From contig BMUX01000005.1 in the NCBI GenBank assembly GCA_014650415.1, forward strand, positions 434,001 through 498,000: 64,000 nt of DNA. Reading direction: 5' to 3'. The stretch is from Streptomyces spiroverticillatus. Lineage in GTDB: Bacteria; Actinomycetota; Actinomycetes; Streptomycetales; Streptomycetaceae. The notes beneath the pieces were generated by a model that worked only from the letters and a program-made list of their open reading frames with translations, was not told the DNA's origin and searched no databases. Shown here piece by piece: positions 47,843-55,958 of the stretch; position 1 is the first letter of the stretch, and each line of letters begins with the position of its first letter. Made by a program: the position numbers and the translations under genes.

Positions 47843-48655
47843 ATGCGTACCCACGAGGTCCAGAACGCCACCCTCCACTACGACGACCACGGGCCCGTCG
47901 ACGGCCTCCCGGTCCTGCTGGCCCACGGCCACCCCTTCAACCGGACGCTCTGGGCCCCACAGGTGCGGGAGTTGGCGGCGCACGGCTACCGCGTCCTCAC
48001 CCCCGATCTGCGCGGCTACGGCGACAGCCGCCTCCCCGCCGGTACGCACGCCACGCCCCTCTCCGTCTTCGCCGACGACCTCGCCGCGCTCCTCGATCAC
48101 CTGGGACTGCCCGGTGCGATAGTCGGCGGTGTGTCCATGGGTGGCCAGATCGCCATGGAATTCCACCGCAGGCATCCGCAGCGGGTGCGGGGGCTGGTCC
48201 TGTCCGACACCTCGGCGCCCGCCGAGACCGAGGAGGGCAAGGCGTTCCGCAACGCTCTGGCCGACCGGCTTCTGTCCGAGGGGATGGCGGGGTACGCCGA
48301 CGAGGTCATCGACAAGATGCTCGCCCCGTACAACGTCACGGGCCAACCGGCCGTTGCCGACGCGGTGTTGACCATGATGCGCACGACCGACCCGCGCGGG
48401 GCGGCGGCCGCGCTGCGCGGCCGCGCCGAGCGGCCCGACTACCGGGAGAGCCTTCCCCGGGTCGCCGCCCCGACCCTTGTCCTGGTCGGGGCGGACGACG
48501 TCTACACCCCGGTCCCCGTGGCCGAGGAGATCCGGGACCTGATCCCCGGGGCCACCCTCACGGTCGTCGACGACGCGGGCCACCTCCCGGGCGCGGAGCA
48601 GCCCTCCCGGTTCAACGCGGCGCTCCTGAACTTCCTGCGCATGGTACGGGCGTGA
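47843..48655 (+). CDS. alpha/beta hydrolase
   Basis: A 270-aa alpha/beta-hydrolase-fold enzyme. The oxyanion HG is in LLAHGHPFNRTLW, the nucleophile elbow is GGVSMGG, the acid is in VLVGADDVYTPV, and the catalytic His in VVDDAGHLPGAEQ. The lid region (residues ~140-190) is helical. Similar proteins include esterases and haloperoxidase-like hydrolases; the substrate is unknown. Start ATG 47843. Its stop lies 10 bp from the stop of the convergent DUF3224 gene. Confidence 0.88.
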   Translation: MRTHEVQNATLHYDDHGPVDGLPVLLAHGHPFNRTLWAPQVRELAAHGYRVLTPDLRGYGDSRLPAGTHATPLSVFADDLAALLDHLGLPGAIVGGVSMGGQIAMEFHRRHPQRVRGLVLSDTSAPAETEEGKAFRNALADRLLSEGMAGYADEVIDKMLAPYNVTGQPAVADAVLTMMRTTDPRGAAAALRGRAERPDYRESLPRVAAPTLVLVGADDVYTPVPVAEEIRDLIPGATLTVVDDAGHLPGAEQPSRFNAALLNFLRMVRA

Positions 48656-48665
48656 CGCGTCGCCC

Positions 48666-49073
48666 TTACGGGCCGAGCTCGTAGTCGAACCAGATCCGGT
48701 GCGTGCCGTCCGCGTCGACCGCCATGCCGCCGGCCCCGGTGATCCCGGTCAGCGCAGCCGTTCCACTGCCACGGACGACGGCAAAGAACTCGTCCTCTCT
48801 CCCTTCGCCCCGGGTGGTCGCCGAGTGCACGAAATTGAAGGTGCCCGCCTGCCCGTGGAGCGTTCCCTCGAAGGACTCCATGGCGACATACGTCCCCGCT
48901 CCGCCGGACTGGTCGAACGCGGCGGTGAACAGGGTCGCCGAGCGACCGGTGATCTCGCCTTCGTACTGCTTCTCCATGGTGGAGACGTTGACGGGCAGCG
49001 CCGTCTCGATCGCGGGGCTCGGCAACGGAGTTGGGGTGAAGTCGGTGACCTTGAACGTTCCTGAAGCTCGCAT
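48666..49073 (-). CDS. DUF3224 domain protein
   Basis: A 135-aa protein of the DUF3224 family, an allene-oxide-cyclase-like small beta barrel. Recognised from MRASGTFKVTDFTPTPLP, TMEKQYEGEITGRSATLFTA, YVAMESFEGTLHGQAGTFNF and the closing GTHRIWFDYEL. No catalytic residues are known for the family. Start ATG 49073 without a strong Shine-Dalgarno. It follows a VOC-family gene in the same direction (68 bp). Confidence 0.85.
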   Translation of the reverse strand: MRASGTFKVTDFTPTPLPSPAIETALPVNVSTMEKQYEGEITGRSATLFTAAFDQSGGAGTYVAMESFEGTLHGQAGTFNFVHSATTRGEGREDEFFAVVRGSGTAALTGITGAGGMAVDADGTHRIWFDYELGP

Positions 49074-49141
49074 CCCCGGATCGTAGGCCCCACCACTGAC
49101 ATCGGCACCGGGCATCCGCCCGGGATTCGCCGGACGGGCCC

Positions 49142-49528
49142 CTAGAACCCGCCGTACGGGACGGTGATGATCTCCAGCCCGTGCCCCGAGGGATCGGGGA
49201 AGTAGACGCCCCGCCCGCCGTCGTTGGTGTTGATCTCGCCGGGCTTCTTGCCGTGCGGATCGGCGGTGTGGGCAAGGCCCTCGGCCTTGATGCGGTCCAG
49301 GATCGCGTCGAACTCCGCCTCGGACACGAGAAAGGCGTAGTGCTGCGGGAAGACGTCCTGCGAGGGCGGCAGGGTGGCGAAGTCGAGATCGACGCCATTC
49401 GCGAGGGTCACCTGGATGAAGGGGCCCCACTCGAGGCCTACTTCAAGGCCCATGATGCGGGCGAAGAATTCTGCGGATTCCCGGTTGTCACGGGAGAAGA
49501 CGATCGTGTGGTTGAGCTGGACTGACAC
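49142..49528 (-). CDS. VOC-family (glyoxalase/bleomycin-resistance-like) protein
   Basis: A 128-aa vicinal-oxygen-chelate protein: two beta-alpha-beta-beta-beta modules (LNHTIVFSRDNRESAEFFAR, then IQVTLANGVDLDFATLP; HYAFLVSEAEFDAILDRIKA, then GVYFPDPSGHGLEIITVPYG). His in LNHTIV, His in PQHYAF and Glu in LEIITV occupy metal-ligand positions. The start is GTG 49528 with GGAGG upstream. Function could be lyase, dioxygenase or drug binding; nothing nearby decides. Confidence 0.87.
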   Translation of the reverse strand: MSVQLNHTIVFSRDNRESAEFFARIMGLEVGLEWGPFIQVTLANGVDLDFATLPPSQDVFPQHYAFLVSEAEFDAILDRIKAEGLAHTADPHGKKPGEINTNDGGRGVYFPDPSGHGLEIITVPYGGF

Positions 49529-49674
49529 GGTGGAATGCCTCCGAGGGCAAACTCACGGGCTACCTCCACGCCCCACCCAGCCGGTGGCCGACGCGCGATG
49601 CCGTCCGAGGAAGCTAGCCCCTCCCTCCCGCCCCGTCAACACCCTTACCCCTGCCTCCCTCCAGCCCCAGGGGC

Positions 49675-49881
49675 CTAGTGCGGAGGCCCGCCGGGTGTCA
49701 CCTTCACCAGTTCTCCCGCGAGCAGGATCACCAGGCACCCGCACCTGCCGTAGCAATACTCCACCTCCCCCTCCGACGTGCGGTGGCTGGAGCGCAGGAC
49801 CCACCAGGTGGCCCCTGCCTCCCCCCGCCGGTAGCAGAGAGGGCAGCACTCGTCGGACGCGGTGAGCGTGGTCGAAGTCAT
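49675..49881 (-). CDS. small Cys-rich conserved protein
   Basis: A 68-aa protein from ATG 49881. It has two paired Cys clusters: ECCPLCYRRGEAG near the N-terminus and EYCYGRCGCLVILLAGELVK near the C-terminus, an arrangement suggesting one zinc-binding or redox-active knuckle. No signal peptide. Strongly biased codon use and conserved-looking composition support coding. I recognise the pattern as a recurrent Streptomyces hypothetical protein but cannot name a function. It stands alone, between the VOC gene and an ABC importer operon. Confidence 0.65.
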   Translation of the reverse strand: MTSTTLTASDECCPLCYRRGEAGATWWVLRSSHRTSEGEVEYCYGRCGCLVILLAGELVKVTPGGPPH

Positions 49882-49951
49882 GGATCGACCATGGGGTAAG
49901 CATCTTGGGCAGTTCAACCATTACAGCCCGGCTCCTCCCCGGGGCAGCCCG

Positions 49952-50854
49952 CTACTTGCCGATGCCCGCCGTCATCCCCTCCACGATCCGCCGCCCCAGC
50001 CACAGGTACAGCACGATCATCGGGTACACGAGGATGGTGATCCCGGCGAACAGCGCACCCCAGTCCGAGCTGTACTGCATGCTCCCGTACAGGCTCAACA
50101 GGGCGGCGGGCAGAGTCCGTTCCTCGGGGAGCGGGGTGATGAGGAGGGCCAGGAGGGTTTCGTTCCAGAGGCCGATGACGTTGAGGACGAGGACGGTCGT
50201 CATGGCGGGCTTGGCCAGCGGGAGGACGACCTGGAGGAAGGTGCGGAGGGGGCCCGCGCCGTCCAGTTCCGCCGCCTCCTCGATCTCCGTGGGGAGCGAG
50301 CGGAGGTAGCCGGTCAGGACGAAGACGGTGAAGGGCAGGGAGAGGACGACCTGGAAGACCAGGAGCGTGATGCGGTTGTCCCACCAGCCCGTCACCCAGT
50401 CGATCATGAAGCTGCTGACCGAGAGCTTGATGACGACGATCGGGATGACGACCGTCTGGAGCGGGATGCTCATGCCCATCGCGAAGTAGCCGGTCAGAGG
50501 GCCGGCGACACGGCGCGTCGAGCGGGCGAGGACATAGGCGGCGGGGGCCGCCAGCGCCACGATCAGGAACGAGCCGAGCAGGGTGAGGACCGTGCTGTTG
50601 AGGGCCGCCGAGGAGAAACCGGCCGCCTTCCAGGCCGTCGCGTAGTTGCTCCACTGCGGGCTGTCCGGGAAGCCGAAGGGGGAGATCCATACCTCGCCCG
50701 ACTCCTTCAGCGACTGGAGTCCCACCCACCCCACCAGCGCCAGGTTGAAGACCACCCAGGCCCAGAGCGCGAGCGTGGTCGCCCGGGGGAGGAGGACGTC
50801 GCCGAACAGCCGGCGCGGGGACCACACGCCCCGGTCCACCACAGTCGTACTCAT
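49952..50854 (-). CDS. sugar ABC importer permease, MalG type (second system)
   Basis: A 300-aa permease with six hydrophobic segments and EAA loop IEEAAELDGAGPLRTFLQVV. Third member of the binding protein-MalF-MalG operon at 49.9-53.1 kb; its start overlaps the MalF-type stop by 4 nt. As with the first system no ATPase gene is present, so a shared MsiK-type ATPase is expected. Confidence 0.9.
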   Translation of the reverse strand: MSTTVVDRGVWSPRRLFGDVLLPRATTLALWAWVVFNLALVGWVGLQSLKESGEVWISPFGFPDSPQWSNYATAWKAAGFSSAALNSTVLTLLGSFLIVALAAPAAYVLARSTRRVAGPLTGYFAMGMSIPLQTVVIPIVVIKLSVSSFMIDWVTGWWDNRITLLVFQVVLSLPFTVFVLTGYLRSLPTEIEEAAELDGAGPLRTFLQVVLPLAKPAMTTVLVLNVIGLWNETLLALLITPLPEERTLPAALLSLYGSMQYSSDWGALFAGITILVYPMIVLYLWLGRRIVEGMTAGIGK

Positions 50855-51831
50855 GACAACTCCACTCGTTCACGCCGGGTGATCCGACGGGTCAGCCACA
50901 CCAGCACCGTCGTCACGATCAGTACGAAGACGCCCATCGCCGCCGCCGAACCCAGGTCCGGCGCCCCGCCGTTGTTGGTGACGGACAGGAACTGCTGCAC
51001 CGCCACCGTCCGCGCCTGGAGCGGCGGACTGCCGGGCGTGCCCGCCGTCGTGAAGGCGATCACGATCTCGAACACCTTCAGGCTGTTCACCACCCACAGC
51101 ACCGCGCACACCGCGAAGACGTCCCAGGTCAGCGGGAGGGTGATGTAGCGGAACTGTTCCCAGCGGGTGGCACCGATCAGCTTCGCGTCCTCGTAGAGGT
51201 AGGGCGGGATCGAGTCGGCGGCCGACATCATCAGGGCCACGTAGAAGCCCGTGCTCGACCAGACCAGACCGCCGATCACGCACCGGAACACCATGTCCGG
51301 GCCCAGCCACGGCTGCGGATCGAGCCCCAGCCAGCCGAAGACCGTGTTGACCGCACCGTTCGGGTTGAGCAGGAAGCCGATGGCCGCACCCACCGCGATC
51401 AGCGAAATGATCATCGGCAGGAAGACCACGGACCGGATGAAGCCGCGCCCCTTGGCCTGCCGCAGCACCACCATCGACAGGAAGGTGAAGCCGAAGACCG
51501 CCACCCCGCCGCCCAGCGCCAGCACGAAGGTGTTGACGAAGGACGTGCGGAAGGCGTCGTTCTCCAGCAGCGCTGTGTAGTTCGCCAGCCCCTTCCACTC
51601 CATGTCGGAGCCCGGCCCCGCCCACTTGTTCAGGCTGACCCAGAACCCGTACAGCGCCGGCAGCACGAACAGCACGGTGTAACCGAGGAGCGCGGGCAAC
51701 AGGAAGGGCCAGAACGCGCGCTCCCGGGCGGGTCGGAGCTTCCCGCGTTTCGTCTCGTACGGTCCGGGCGCGGCCGGAGCCGGACGTTCCGCCTCGCCGA
51801 CCGGGCCGGGGGCCAAGGTGCTCGTCCCCAT
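50851..51831 (-). CDS. sugar ABC importer permease, MalF type (second system)
   Basis: A 326-aa permease. A ~35-residue cytoplasmic N-terminus rich in Ala/Pro/Glu precedes six hydrophobic segments (FWPFLLPALLGYTVLFVLPA, then further helices). The coupling loop is YEDAKLIGATRWEQFRYITL, a variant EAA motif. Follows the binding-protein gene by 4 bp and overlaps the MalG-type gene by 4 nt. Confidence 0.9.
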   Translation of the reverse strand: MGTSTLAPGPVGEAERPAPAAPGPYETKRGKLRPARERAFWPFLLPALLGYTVLFVLPALYGFWVSLNKWAGPGSDMEWKGLANYTALLENDAFRTSFVNTFVLALGGGVAVFGFTFLSMVVLRQAKGRGFIRSVVFLPMIISLIAVGAAIGFLLNPNGAVNTVFGWLGLDPQPWLGPDMVFRCVIGGLVWSSTGFYVALMMSAADSIPPYLYEDAKLIGATRWEQFRYITLPLTWDVFAVCAVLWVVNSLKVFEIVIAFTTAGTPGSPPLQARTVAVQQFLSVTNNGGAPDLGSAAAMGVFVLIVTTVLVWLTRRITRRERVELS

Positions 51832-51835
51832 CGCG

Positions 51836-53107
51836 TCAGCTCTTGTTCTTCAGGTAGGCGGCCGTCGCGGCCTTGCCCTCCTTGACGAACGCCGCCGCGT
51901 CCGACTTCCCCGACACCAGCTTGTCGTCGATCGGCAGGAACACGTCGTTCCACCACTTCTGGTCGGCCGCCGCGGCGTCGTACGTCCGGTGCGTGGCCTT
52001 CGCCTGCGAGACGTCCTTCTGGATGCCGACCAGGTGCGCGGGCGCCGGTACGTCGTCGCGCGCCGGGATGCTCAGCGCGCTCTCCGACATGGCCTGCGCG
52101 TACTTCTTCTTCAGCGTGAAGGCCAGGAACTCCTTCGCCGTCTCCGGGTTGTGGCCCTTGGCGTTGACGCCCCAGCCGAGCGTGCCGACCTCGACCGAGT
52201 CCTTGCCGCCGACCGGCAGCTGGAAGGACGTCACCTTGGCGTCGGCGCCCAGCTTGGGCCTCGTCTCGCCCGCGAGCCACGTGCCGTTGAGGTTCAGGTC
52301 GTACGTCCCCTGCGCCCAACCGTCCTGCGCGGCGGGGAACTTGGTGGCCATGAAGTCCTTCTGGAAGTAGCCGCCCTTCGCGAGCTGCTCCACCCTCTTC
52401 GCCGCCGCCAGCACCTCGGGCCTGTCCCAGGCGGCCGGGTCGGTGGCGAGCGCCTTCATGCTGCCCTCGCCGTTCGCCCGCACCAACGCGCTGTAGAACC
52501 AGTACACGTTGTAGAAGTTGATCGTGCCGTCCTGGCCTATCGGCGTACGTCCCGCCTTCTTCGCCCCGTCCAGGTACGCGACGAACTCCTCCCAGCTCTT
52601 CGGCGTCTTCACCGGATGCTTGCTCGCGTCGAACCATACGGCCGTCGAAATGACGGTGTGCGGGACGAAGGCGAGGCCCTTGTCCGTGCTGGACGCGCCC
52701 TGCACCGCCTTCGAGAGGATCTCCGACACCGGCTTCGCCTCGCCCGGCACCTGCTTCTTCAGTACGTCGTCGAGCGGTGCGGCCAGATTCTGCGCGGCGA
52801 ACCGGTCGATGGTGTCCGTGGAGGTGTCGAACAGGTCCGGGCCCTGCCCGGCGGCCATCTCCGTCGCGAGGTTGTCATTGCCCTTGCGGCCCACGAACTT
52901 CACGTCGACCTTGGTGCCGGTCTCCTTTGCGAAGTCGTCGAAGAGCGCCTTGATGGCCTTGCCCTGCGGCTCGTCCGCACCCCAGGAGGAGCGGTACACC
53001 AGTTCCTTGCTCGCGGAAGCGCTGTCGCCGCCGCCGTTCTTCTTGCCGCACGCGCCCACGCTCAGGGCGAGTGCGCCCACGGTCAGGACGGCCGTCAACT
53101 TGCGCAT
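51836..53107 (-). CDS. sugar ABC importer binding lipoprotein (second system)
   Basis: A 423-aa family-1 extracellular solute-binding protein. The signal peptide MRKLTAVLTVGALALSVGAC ends in a lipobox with Cys20, followed by a Lys/Gly linker. The mature region has LVYRSSWGADEPQGKAIKAL, DVKFVGRKGNDNLATEMAAG and VYWFYSALVRANGEGSMKAL, typical of oligosaccharide-binding proteins. The ATG at 53107 with AAAGG upstream was chosen over 53125. Its leader contains a four-copy AAGGACTT tandem repeat (53143-53174). It lies downstream of the Gfo/Idh/MocA gene, so that enzyme likely processes the imported sugar. Confidence 0.9.
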   Translation of the reverse strand: MRKLTAVLTVGALALSVGACGKKNGGGDSASASKELVYRSSWGADEPQGKAIKALFDDFAKETGTKVDVKFVGRKGNDNLATEMAAGQGPDLFDTSTDTIDRFAAQNLAAPLDDVLKKQVPGEAKPVSEILSKAVQGASSTDKGLAFVPHTVISTAVWFDASKHPVKTPKSWEEFVAYLDGAKKAGRTPIGQDGTINFYNVYWFYSALVRANGEGSMKALATDPAAWDRPEVLAAAKRVEQLAKGGYFQKDFMATKFPAAQDGWAQGTYDLNLNGTWLAGETRPKLGADAKVTSFQLPVGGKDSVEVGTLGWGVNAKGHNPETAKEFLAFTLKKKYAQAMSESALSIPARDDVPAPAHLVGIQKDVSQAKATHRTYDAAAADQKWWNDVFLPIDDKLVSGKSDAAAFVKEGKAATAAYLKNKS

Positions 53108-53142
53108 GGTGATAGTGCCTTTCATCGCGTCTTCGGGACTGC

Positions 53143-53174
53143 AAGGACTTAAGGACTTAAGGACTTAAGGACTT
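53143..53174. repeat. four tandem AAGGACTT units in the importer leader
   Basis: Four perfect 8-bp copies, AT-rich for this genome, between the oxidoreductase stop (53190) and the binding-protein start (53107). On the transcribed strand it reads AAGTCCTT repeats containing CTTAAG palindromes. Slippage here would change leader length by 8 nt steps. Confidence 0.95.
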
Positions 53175-53189
53175 ACGGAGAGGGGGAGT

Positions 53190-54458
53190 TCAGGGAGAGC
53201 CGGGAGCGGTCGGCGCGTCCAGCGCCACCACCGTCCCCGTGCGCCGTGCACGTTCCGCCGCCCACACCACCCGGTGCGTGGCGAGGCTCTCGTAACCGCT
53301 GGTCAGGACCAGCCTCGGGTCCTGCTTGTCGACCGCGTCCACGAACGCGTCGAACATCGTGGCGTCGCCGCCGCCGTGCCCGGCCGCCGCCGACGCGTTC
53401 ACGGCGGAGCCGGTCTCGACGACCGTCACCGTGTCCGTGAGGAAGTCGTGCACGCGCAGCGTCACCCCGTCGCCCTCGATCGAGCCGAGCGTGCCGAAGA
53501 CCCGGGTCTTGCGGTGCTCCAGCGCGGCGAACGCCGTCACCGTGCACGTCGCGTTCGTCCCGTCGGCGAACTCCAGGCTCACCACCTGGTTGTCCAGCAC
53601 GTCGTTCCCGCCGGCGAACGCGCACCTGCCGTACGGACTGTCCGCCAGCGCGGCGAGCACACCCGCCTCGGTACGCGCTCCGGTCACCGCCGACAGCGGC
53701 CAGAACTCCTTGTCCGCGTCGCCCAGGCACCCCAGGTACAGGCGTTTGGCCGAGTACGCGCAGCTCCGCTCGACCGGGCAGGTCACGCAGGTGTCCGCGG
53801 CGCCCTCGGGCCGGTGCTCGGGCCGGAAGTGCGTGAGCGCGCCGAACGAGCTGATACGGGTGGGGAGTTCACCCTTGACGTACGTGATCCAGTCCAGGTC
53901 GTGGCAGGCCTTGGCCAGCAGCATCGGGGCCGACTCGTCCTCACGGCTCCAGTTGCCCCGTACGAACGAGTGCGCCTGGTGCCACCAGCCGATCTGCTCC
54001 AGATGCTGGATGTTGACGACCTGCCCGATCCGGCCCGAGTCGACGATCTCCTTGAGGGCGGCGGTGTACGGGGTGTAGCGCATGACGTGGCAGACCGCGA
54101 GCAGCACCCCGGCCCGCGCGGCGGCCTCGGCGATGGCGTGCGCCTCCTCCTCGCTGTGCGCCATCGGCTTCTCCAGCAGGATGTCGTACCCCAACTCGGC
54201 TGCCCGCACGGCGGGTTCGCGGTGCATACGGTCCTGGGTGGAGACGATCGCCGCGTCCGCGAGACGCTCCTCGGCGAGCAGCTGGTGCCAGTGCGCGAAG
54301 GTCCGCTCCGGCGGTACGCCGTGCTCCTCGGCCATCGCCCGACGGCGTACGGGATCGGGCTCGGCCACCGCCACCACCGTGGCCCGCCCGGTCTCCAGGG
54401 CGCGCCGGGCATAGCTCTGCCCGCGCAGACCGGCGCCGATGACGGCGAGTGTGACCAT
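53190..54458 (-). CDS. Gfo/Idh/MocA-family oxidoreductase
   Basis: A 422-aa NAD(P)-dependent sugar oxidoreductase. The Rossmann fold opens at residue 3 (LAVIGAGLRGQSYARRALET). The EKP motif (LLEKPMAHSEEEAHAIAEAA) and the downstream KACHDLDWITYVKG (catalytic Lys/Asp/His region) are family hallmarks. An unusual Cys-containing insert, CVTCPVERSCAYSAKRLYLG, may bind metal; it is common in a subset of these enzymes. It heads the operon with the second importer and is divergent from the ROK regulator. Confidence 0.9.
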   Translation of the reverse strand: MVTLAVIGAGLRGQSYARRALETGRATVVAVAEPDPVRRRAMAEEHGVPPERTFAHWHQLLAEERLADAAIVSTQDRMHREPAVRAAELGYDILLEKPMAHSEEEAHAIAEAAARAGVLLAVCHVMRYTPYTAALKEIVDSGRIGQVVNIQHLEQIGWWHQAHSFVRGNWSREDESAPMLLAKACHDLDWITYVKGELPTRISSFGALTHFRPEHRPEGAADTCVTCPVERSCAYSAKRLYLGCLGDADKEFWPLSAVTGARTEAGVLAALADSPYGRCAFAGGNDVLDNQVVSLEFADGTNATCTVTAFAALEHRKTRVFGTLGSIEGDGVTLRVHDFLTDTVTVVETGSAVNASAAAGHGGGDATMFDAFVDAVDKQDPRLVLTSGYESLATHRVVWAAERARRTGTVVALDAPTAPGSP

Positions 54459-54574
54459 GGGTGTCCTTCCGGAACCGAACTCTCTTCACTGGCCGGAGAG
54501 TTGCTTGCCAGTTACTAATGAAGACTGTTTTTATTTGTCCGTACAGACTCTGTCAAGGGAACGACGGTGACGTT

Positions 54575-55726
54575 TTGACACAGCACGGAGGCGACACCTC
54601 CCGACTGCGCCGGATCAATCTGGTCACGACGCTGCGTACGGTCCGGGACGGCGGACCGACCAGCCTCACCGAGCTGGCCCGGCGGGTCGGGCTGTCCCGG
54701 CCCACCGTGGAGAGCCTGGTGGAGGAGCTGCTGGTGGCGGGCTGGCTGAAGGAACTCCCGCCCGAAACGGGGCAGATGGGGCGGCCGGCCAGGCTGGTGG
54801 CCTTCCATGCCGCGGGCAGCCATGTGCTCGGCGTGGACATCGGGTCGTACAGCGTGCGGGCCGCCATCGCCGATCTGTCGGGGGCGGTGGTGGCCTCGTG
54901 CACCCGGCCGGTGGCGGCCGACTGCGGGCGCGTGGAGCGGCTGGACGCGACCCGGGCCGTGATGGAAGAGGCGCTGAAGGAAGCCGGGTTGGCGGCGGGC
55001 GGGATCGCCGCGGTCTGCGTCGGCACCACGGGGGTGGTGACGGCTGAGGGCGTGGTGCGGCTGTGCGTGGGGCTGCCGGACTGGGTGGGCGTCGACCTCG
55101 CGGGCGAACTCGGGGGCGACTTCGACTGCCCGGTCCTGGTCGAGAACGACTGCAACCTCGCAGCTCTGGCGGAGAGTTGGACCGGGCTGGCTCAGGACGT
55201 CTCCGACCTGGTCTTCGTCCTGTCCGGGGTGCGGACCGGGGCCGGGATGCTCATCGGCGGGCGCATCCACCGGGGGCGCCGGGGAGCGGCGGGCGAGATC
55301 GGGGCGCTGCCGCTGGTGGGCTGGCACCGGGCCCCGTCGCACCTGGCGGGCTGCCAGGGGCTGCCGCCGGGGACCCGGCCCGAGGAGATCGCCGGGCACG
55401 TCTTCGGGCGGGCCAGGGAAGGGGATCCGGCGGCGCGCTGGGCGGTGGAGCAGTACGCGCACGACCTGGCGGAGGGGATCGCGGCGCTGGTCCTGACCAT
55501 GGATCCGGACCTGGTGGTGGTGGGCGGGGGGCTCTCGCGCTCGGGCGACGTCCTACTGGAGCCGCTGCGGAGGCACTTGGACCCCCTGTGCCTGGAGCCT
55601 CCTCGGCTGGAGATCTCCGCCCTGGCCGAACGGGCGGTCACGCTGGGGGCGATGCGGCATGCGCTGGACCAAGTCGACCTGCTCCTCTACGACTTCGACA
55701 CGCCGCTTCCCCGTCCGACCTCTTGA
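54575..55726 (+). CDS. ROK-family transcriptional regulator
   Basis: A 383-aa regulator. The N-terminal winged helix (DTSRLRRINLVTTLRTV, TELARRVGLSRPTVESLVEE) is fused to a ROK sugar-kinase-like domain: ATP-loop GVDIGSYSVRAAIADLSG, active-site region LVENDCNLAALAESW and GGGLSRSGDVLLEPL. The usual ROK zinc motif CxCGxxGC is absent (AGCQGLPPGT occupies that area), so metal binding may be lost. The TTG at 54575 is my best start because the ROK N-terminus begins there; an upstream in-frame ATG at 54518 is possible. It is divergent from the Gfo/Idh/MocA-importer operon and is its probable regulator. Confidence 0.85.
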   Translation: MTQHGGDTSRLRRINLVTTLRTVRDGGPTSLTELARRVGLSRPTVESLVEELLVAGWLKELPPETGQMGRPARLVAFHAAGSHVLGVDIGSYSVRAAIADLSGAVVASCTRPVAADCGRVERLDATRAVMEEALKEAGLAAGGIAAVCVGTTGVVTAEGVVRLCVGLPDWVGVDLAGELGGDFDCPVLVENDCNLAALAESWTGLAQDVSDLVFVLSGVRTGAGMLIGGRIHRGRRGAAGEIGALPLVGWHRAPSHLAGCQGLPPGTRPEEIAGHVFGRAREGDPAARWAVEQYAHDLAEGIAALVLTMDPDLVVVGGGLSRSGDVLLEPLRRHLDPLCLEPPRLEISALAERAVTLGAMRHALDQVDLLLYDFDTPLPRPTS

Positions 55727-55752
55727 CGTGCACCCCTCACGGGGGGCATATA

Positions 55753-55768
55753 TGCAAACACCTTTGCA
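55753..55768. promoter_or_regulatory. TGCAAA-N4-TTTGCA inverted repeat, candidate operator
   Basis: A perfect 6-bp-arm inverted repeat 27 bp after the ROK gene stop and about 190 bp before the beta-helix gene. The TTTGCA arm resembles the CTTTGCAAAG boxes at 14338-14364, but the architecture differs. It may regulate the secreted enzyme. Confidence 0.45.
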
Positions 55769-55815
55769 ATCACCGCCCCCTTCTCCCTAGCCCCCTTGGG
55801 CCCCGCTTCCCCAGC

Positions 55816-55870
55816 CCCCTTGGGCGGCGGGGCCGCCCCCCGGGGGCGGAGCGGGCGGGCAAGGGGGCGG
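55816..55870. repeat. dispersed GC-rich palindromic repeat, copy 2 (intergenic)
   Basis: A 55-bp copy of the element found inside the flavoprotein gene at 6138-6192, same orientation, about three differences. Here it lies between the ROK regulator and the beta-helix gene, in the 232-bp gap 55727-55958. A shorter CCCCCTTGGG match occurs just before it at 55791-55800. Being extragenic, it shows the expected neutral location for such an element. Confidence 0.85.
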
Positions 55871-55958
55871 TACGCCCGATCCGGGCCCGCCCCGGCACCG
55901 CCCCCTGCCCGCACCCCCGGTTCCGGCCAGCCCCGCCCCGTACCCCCCAAGGAGCCCC

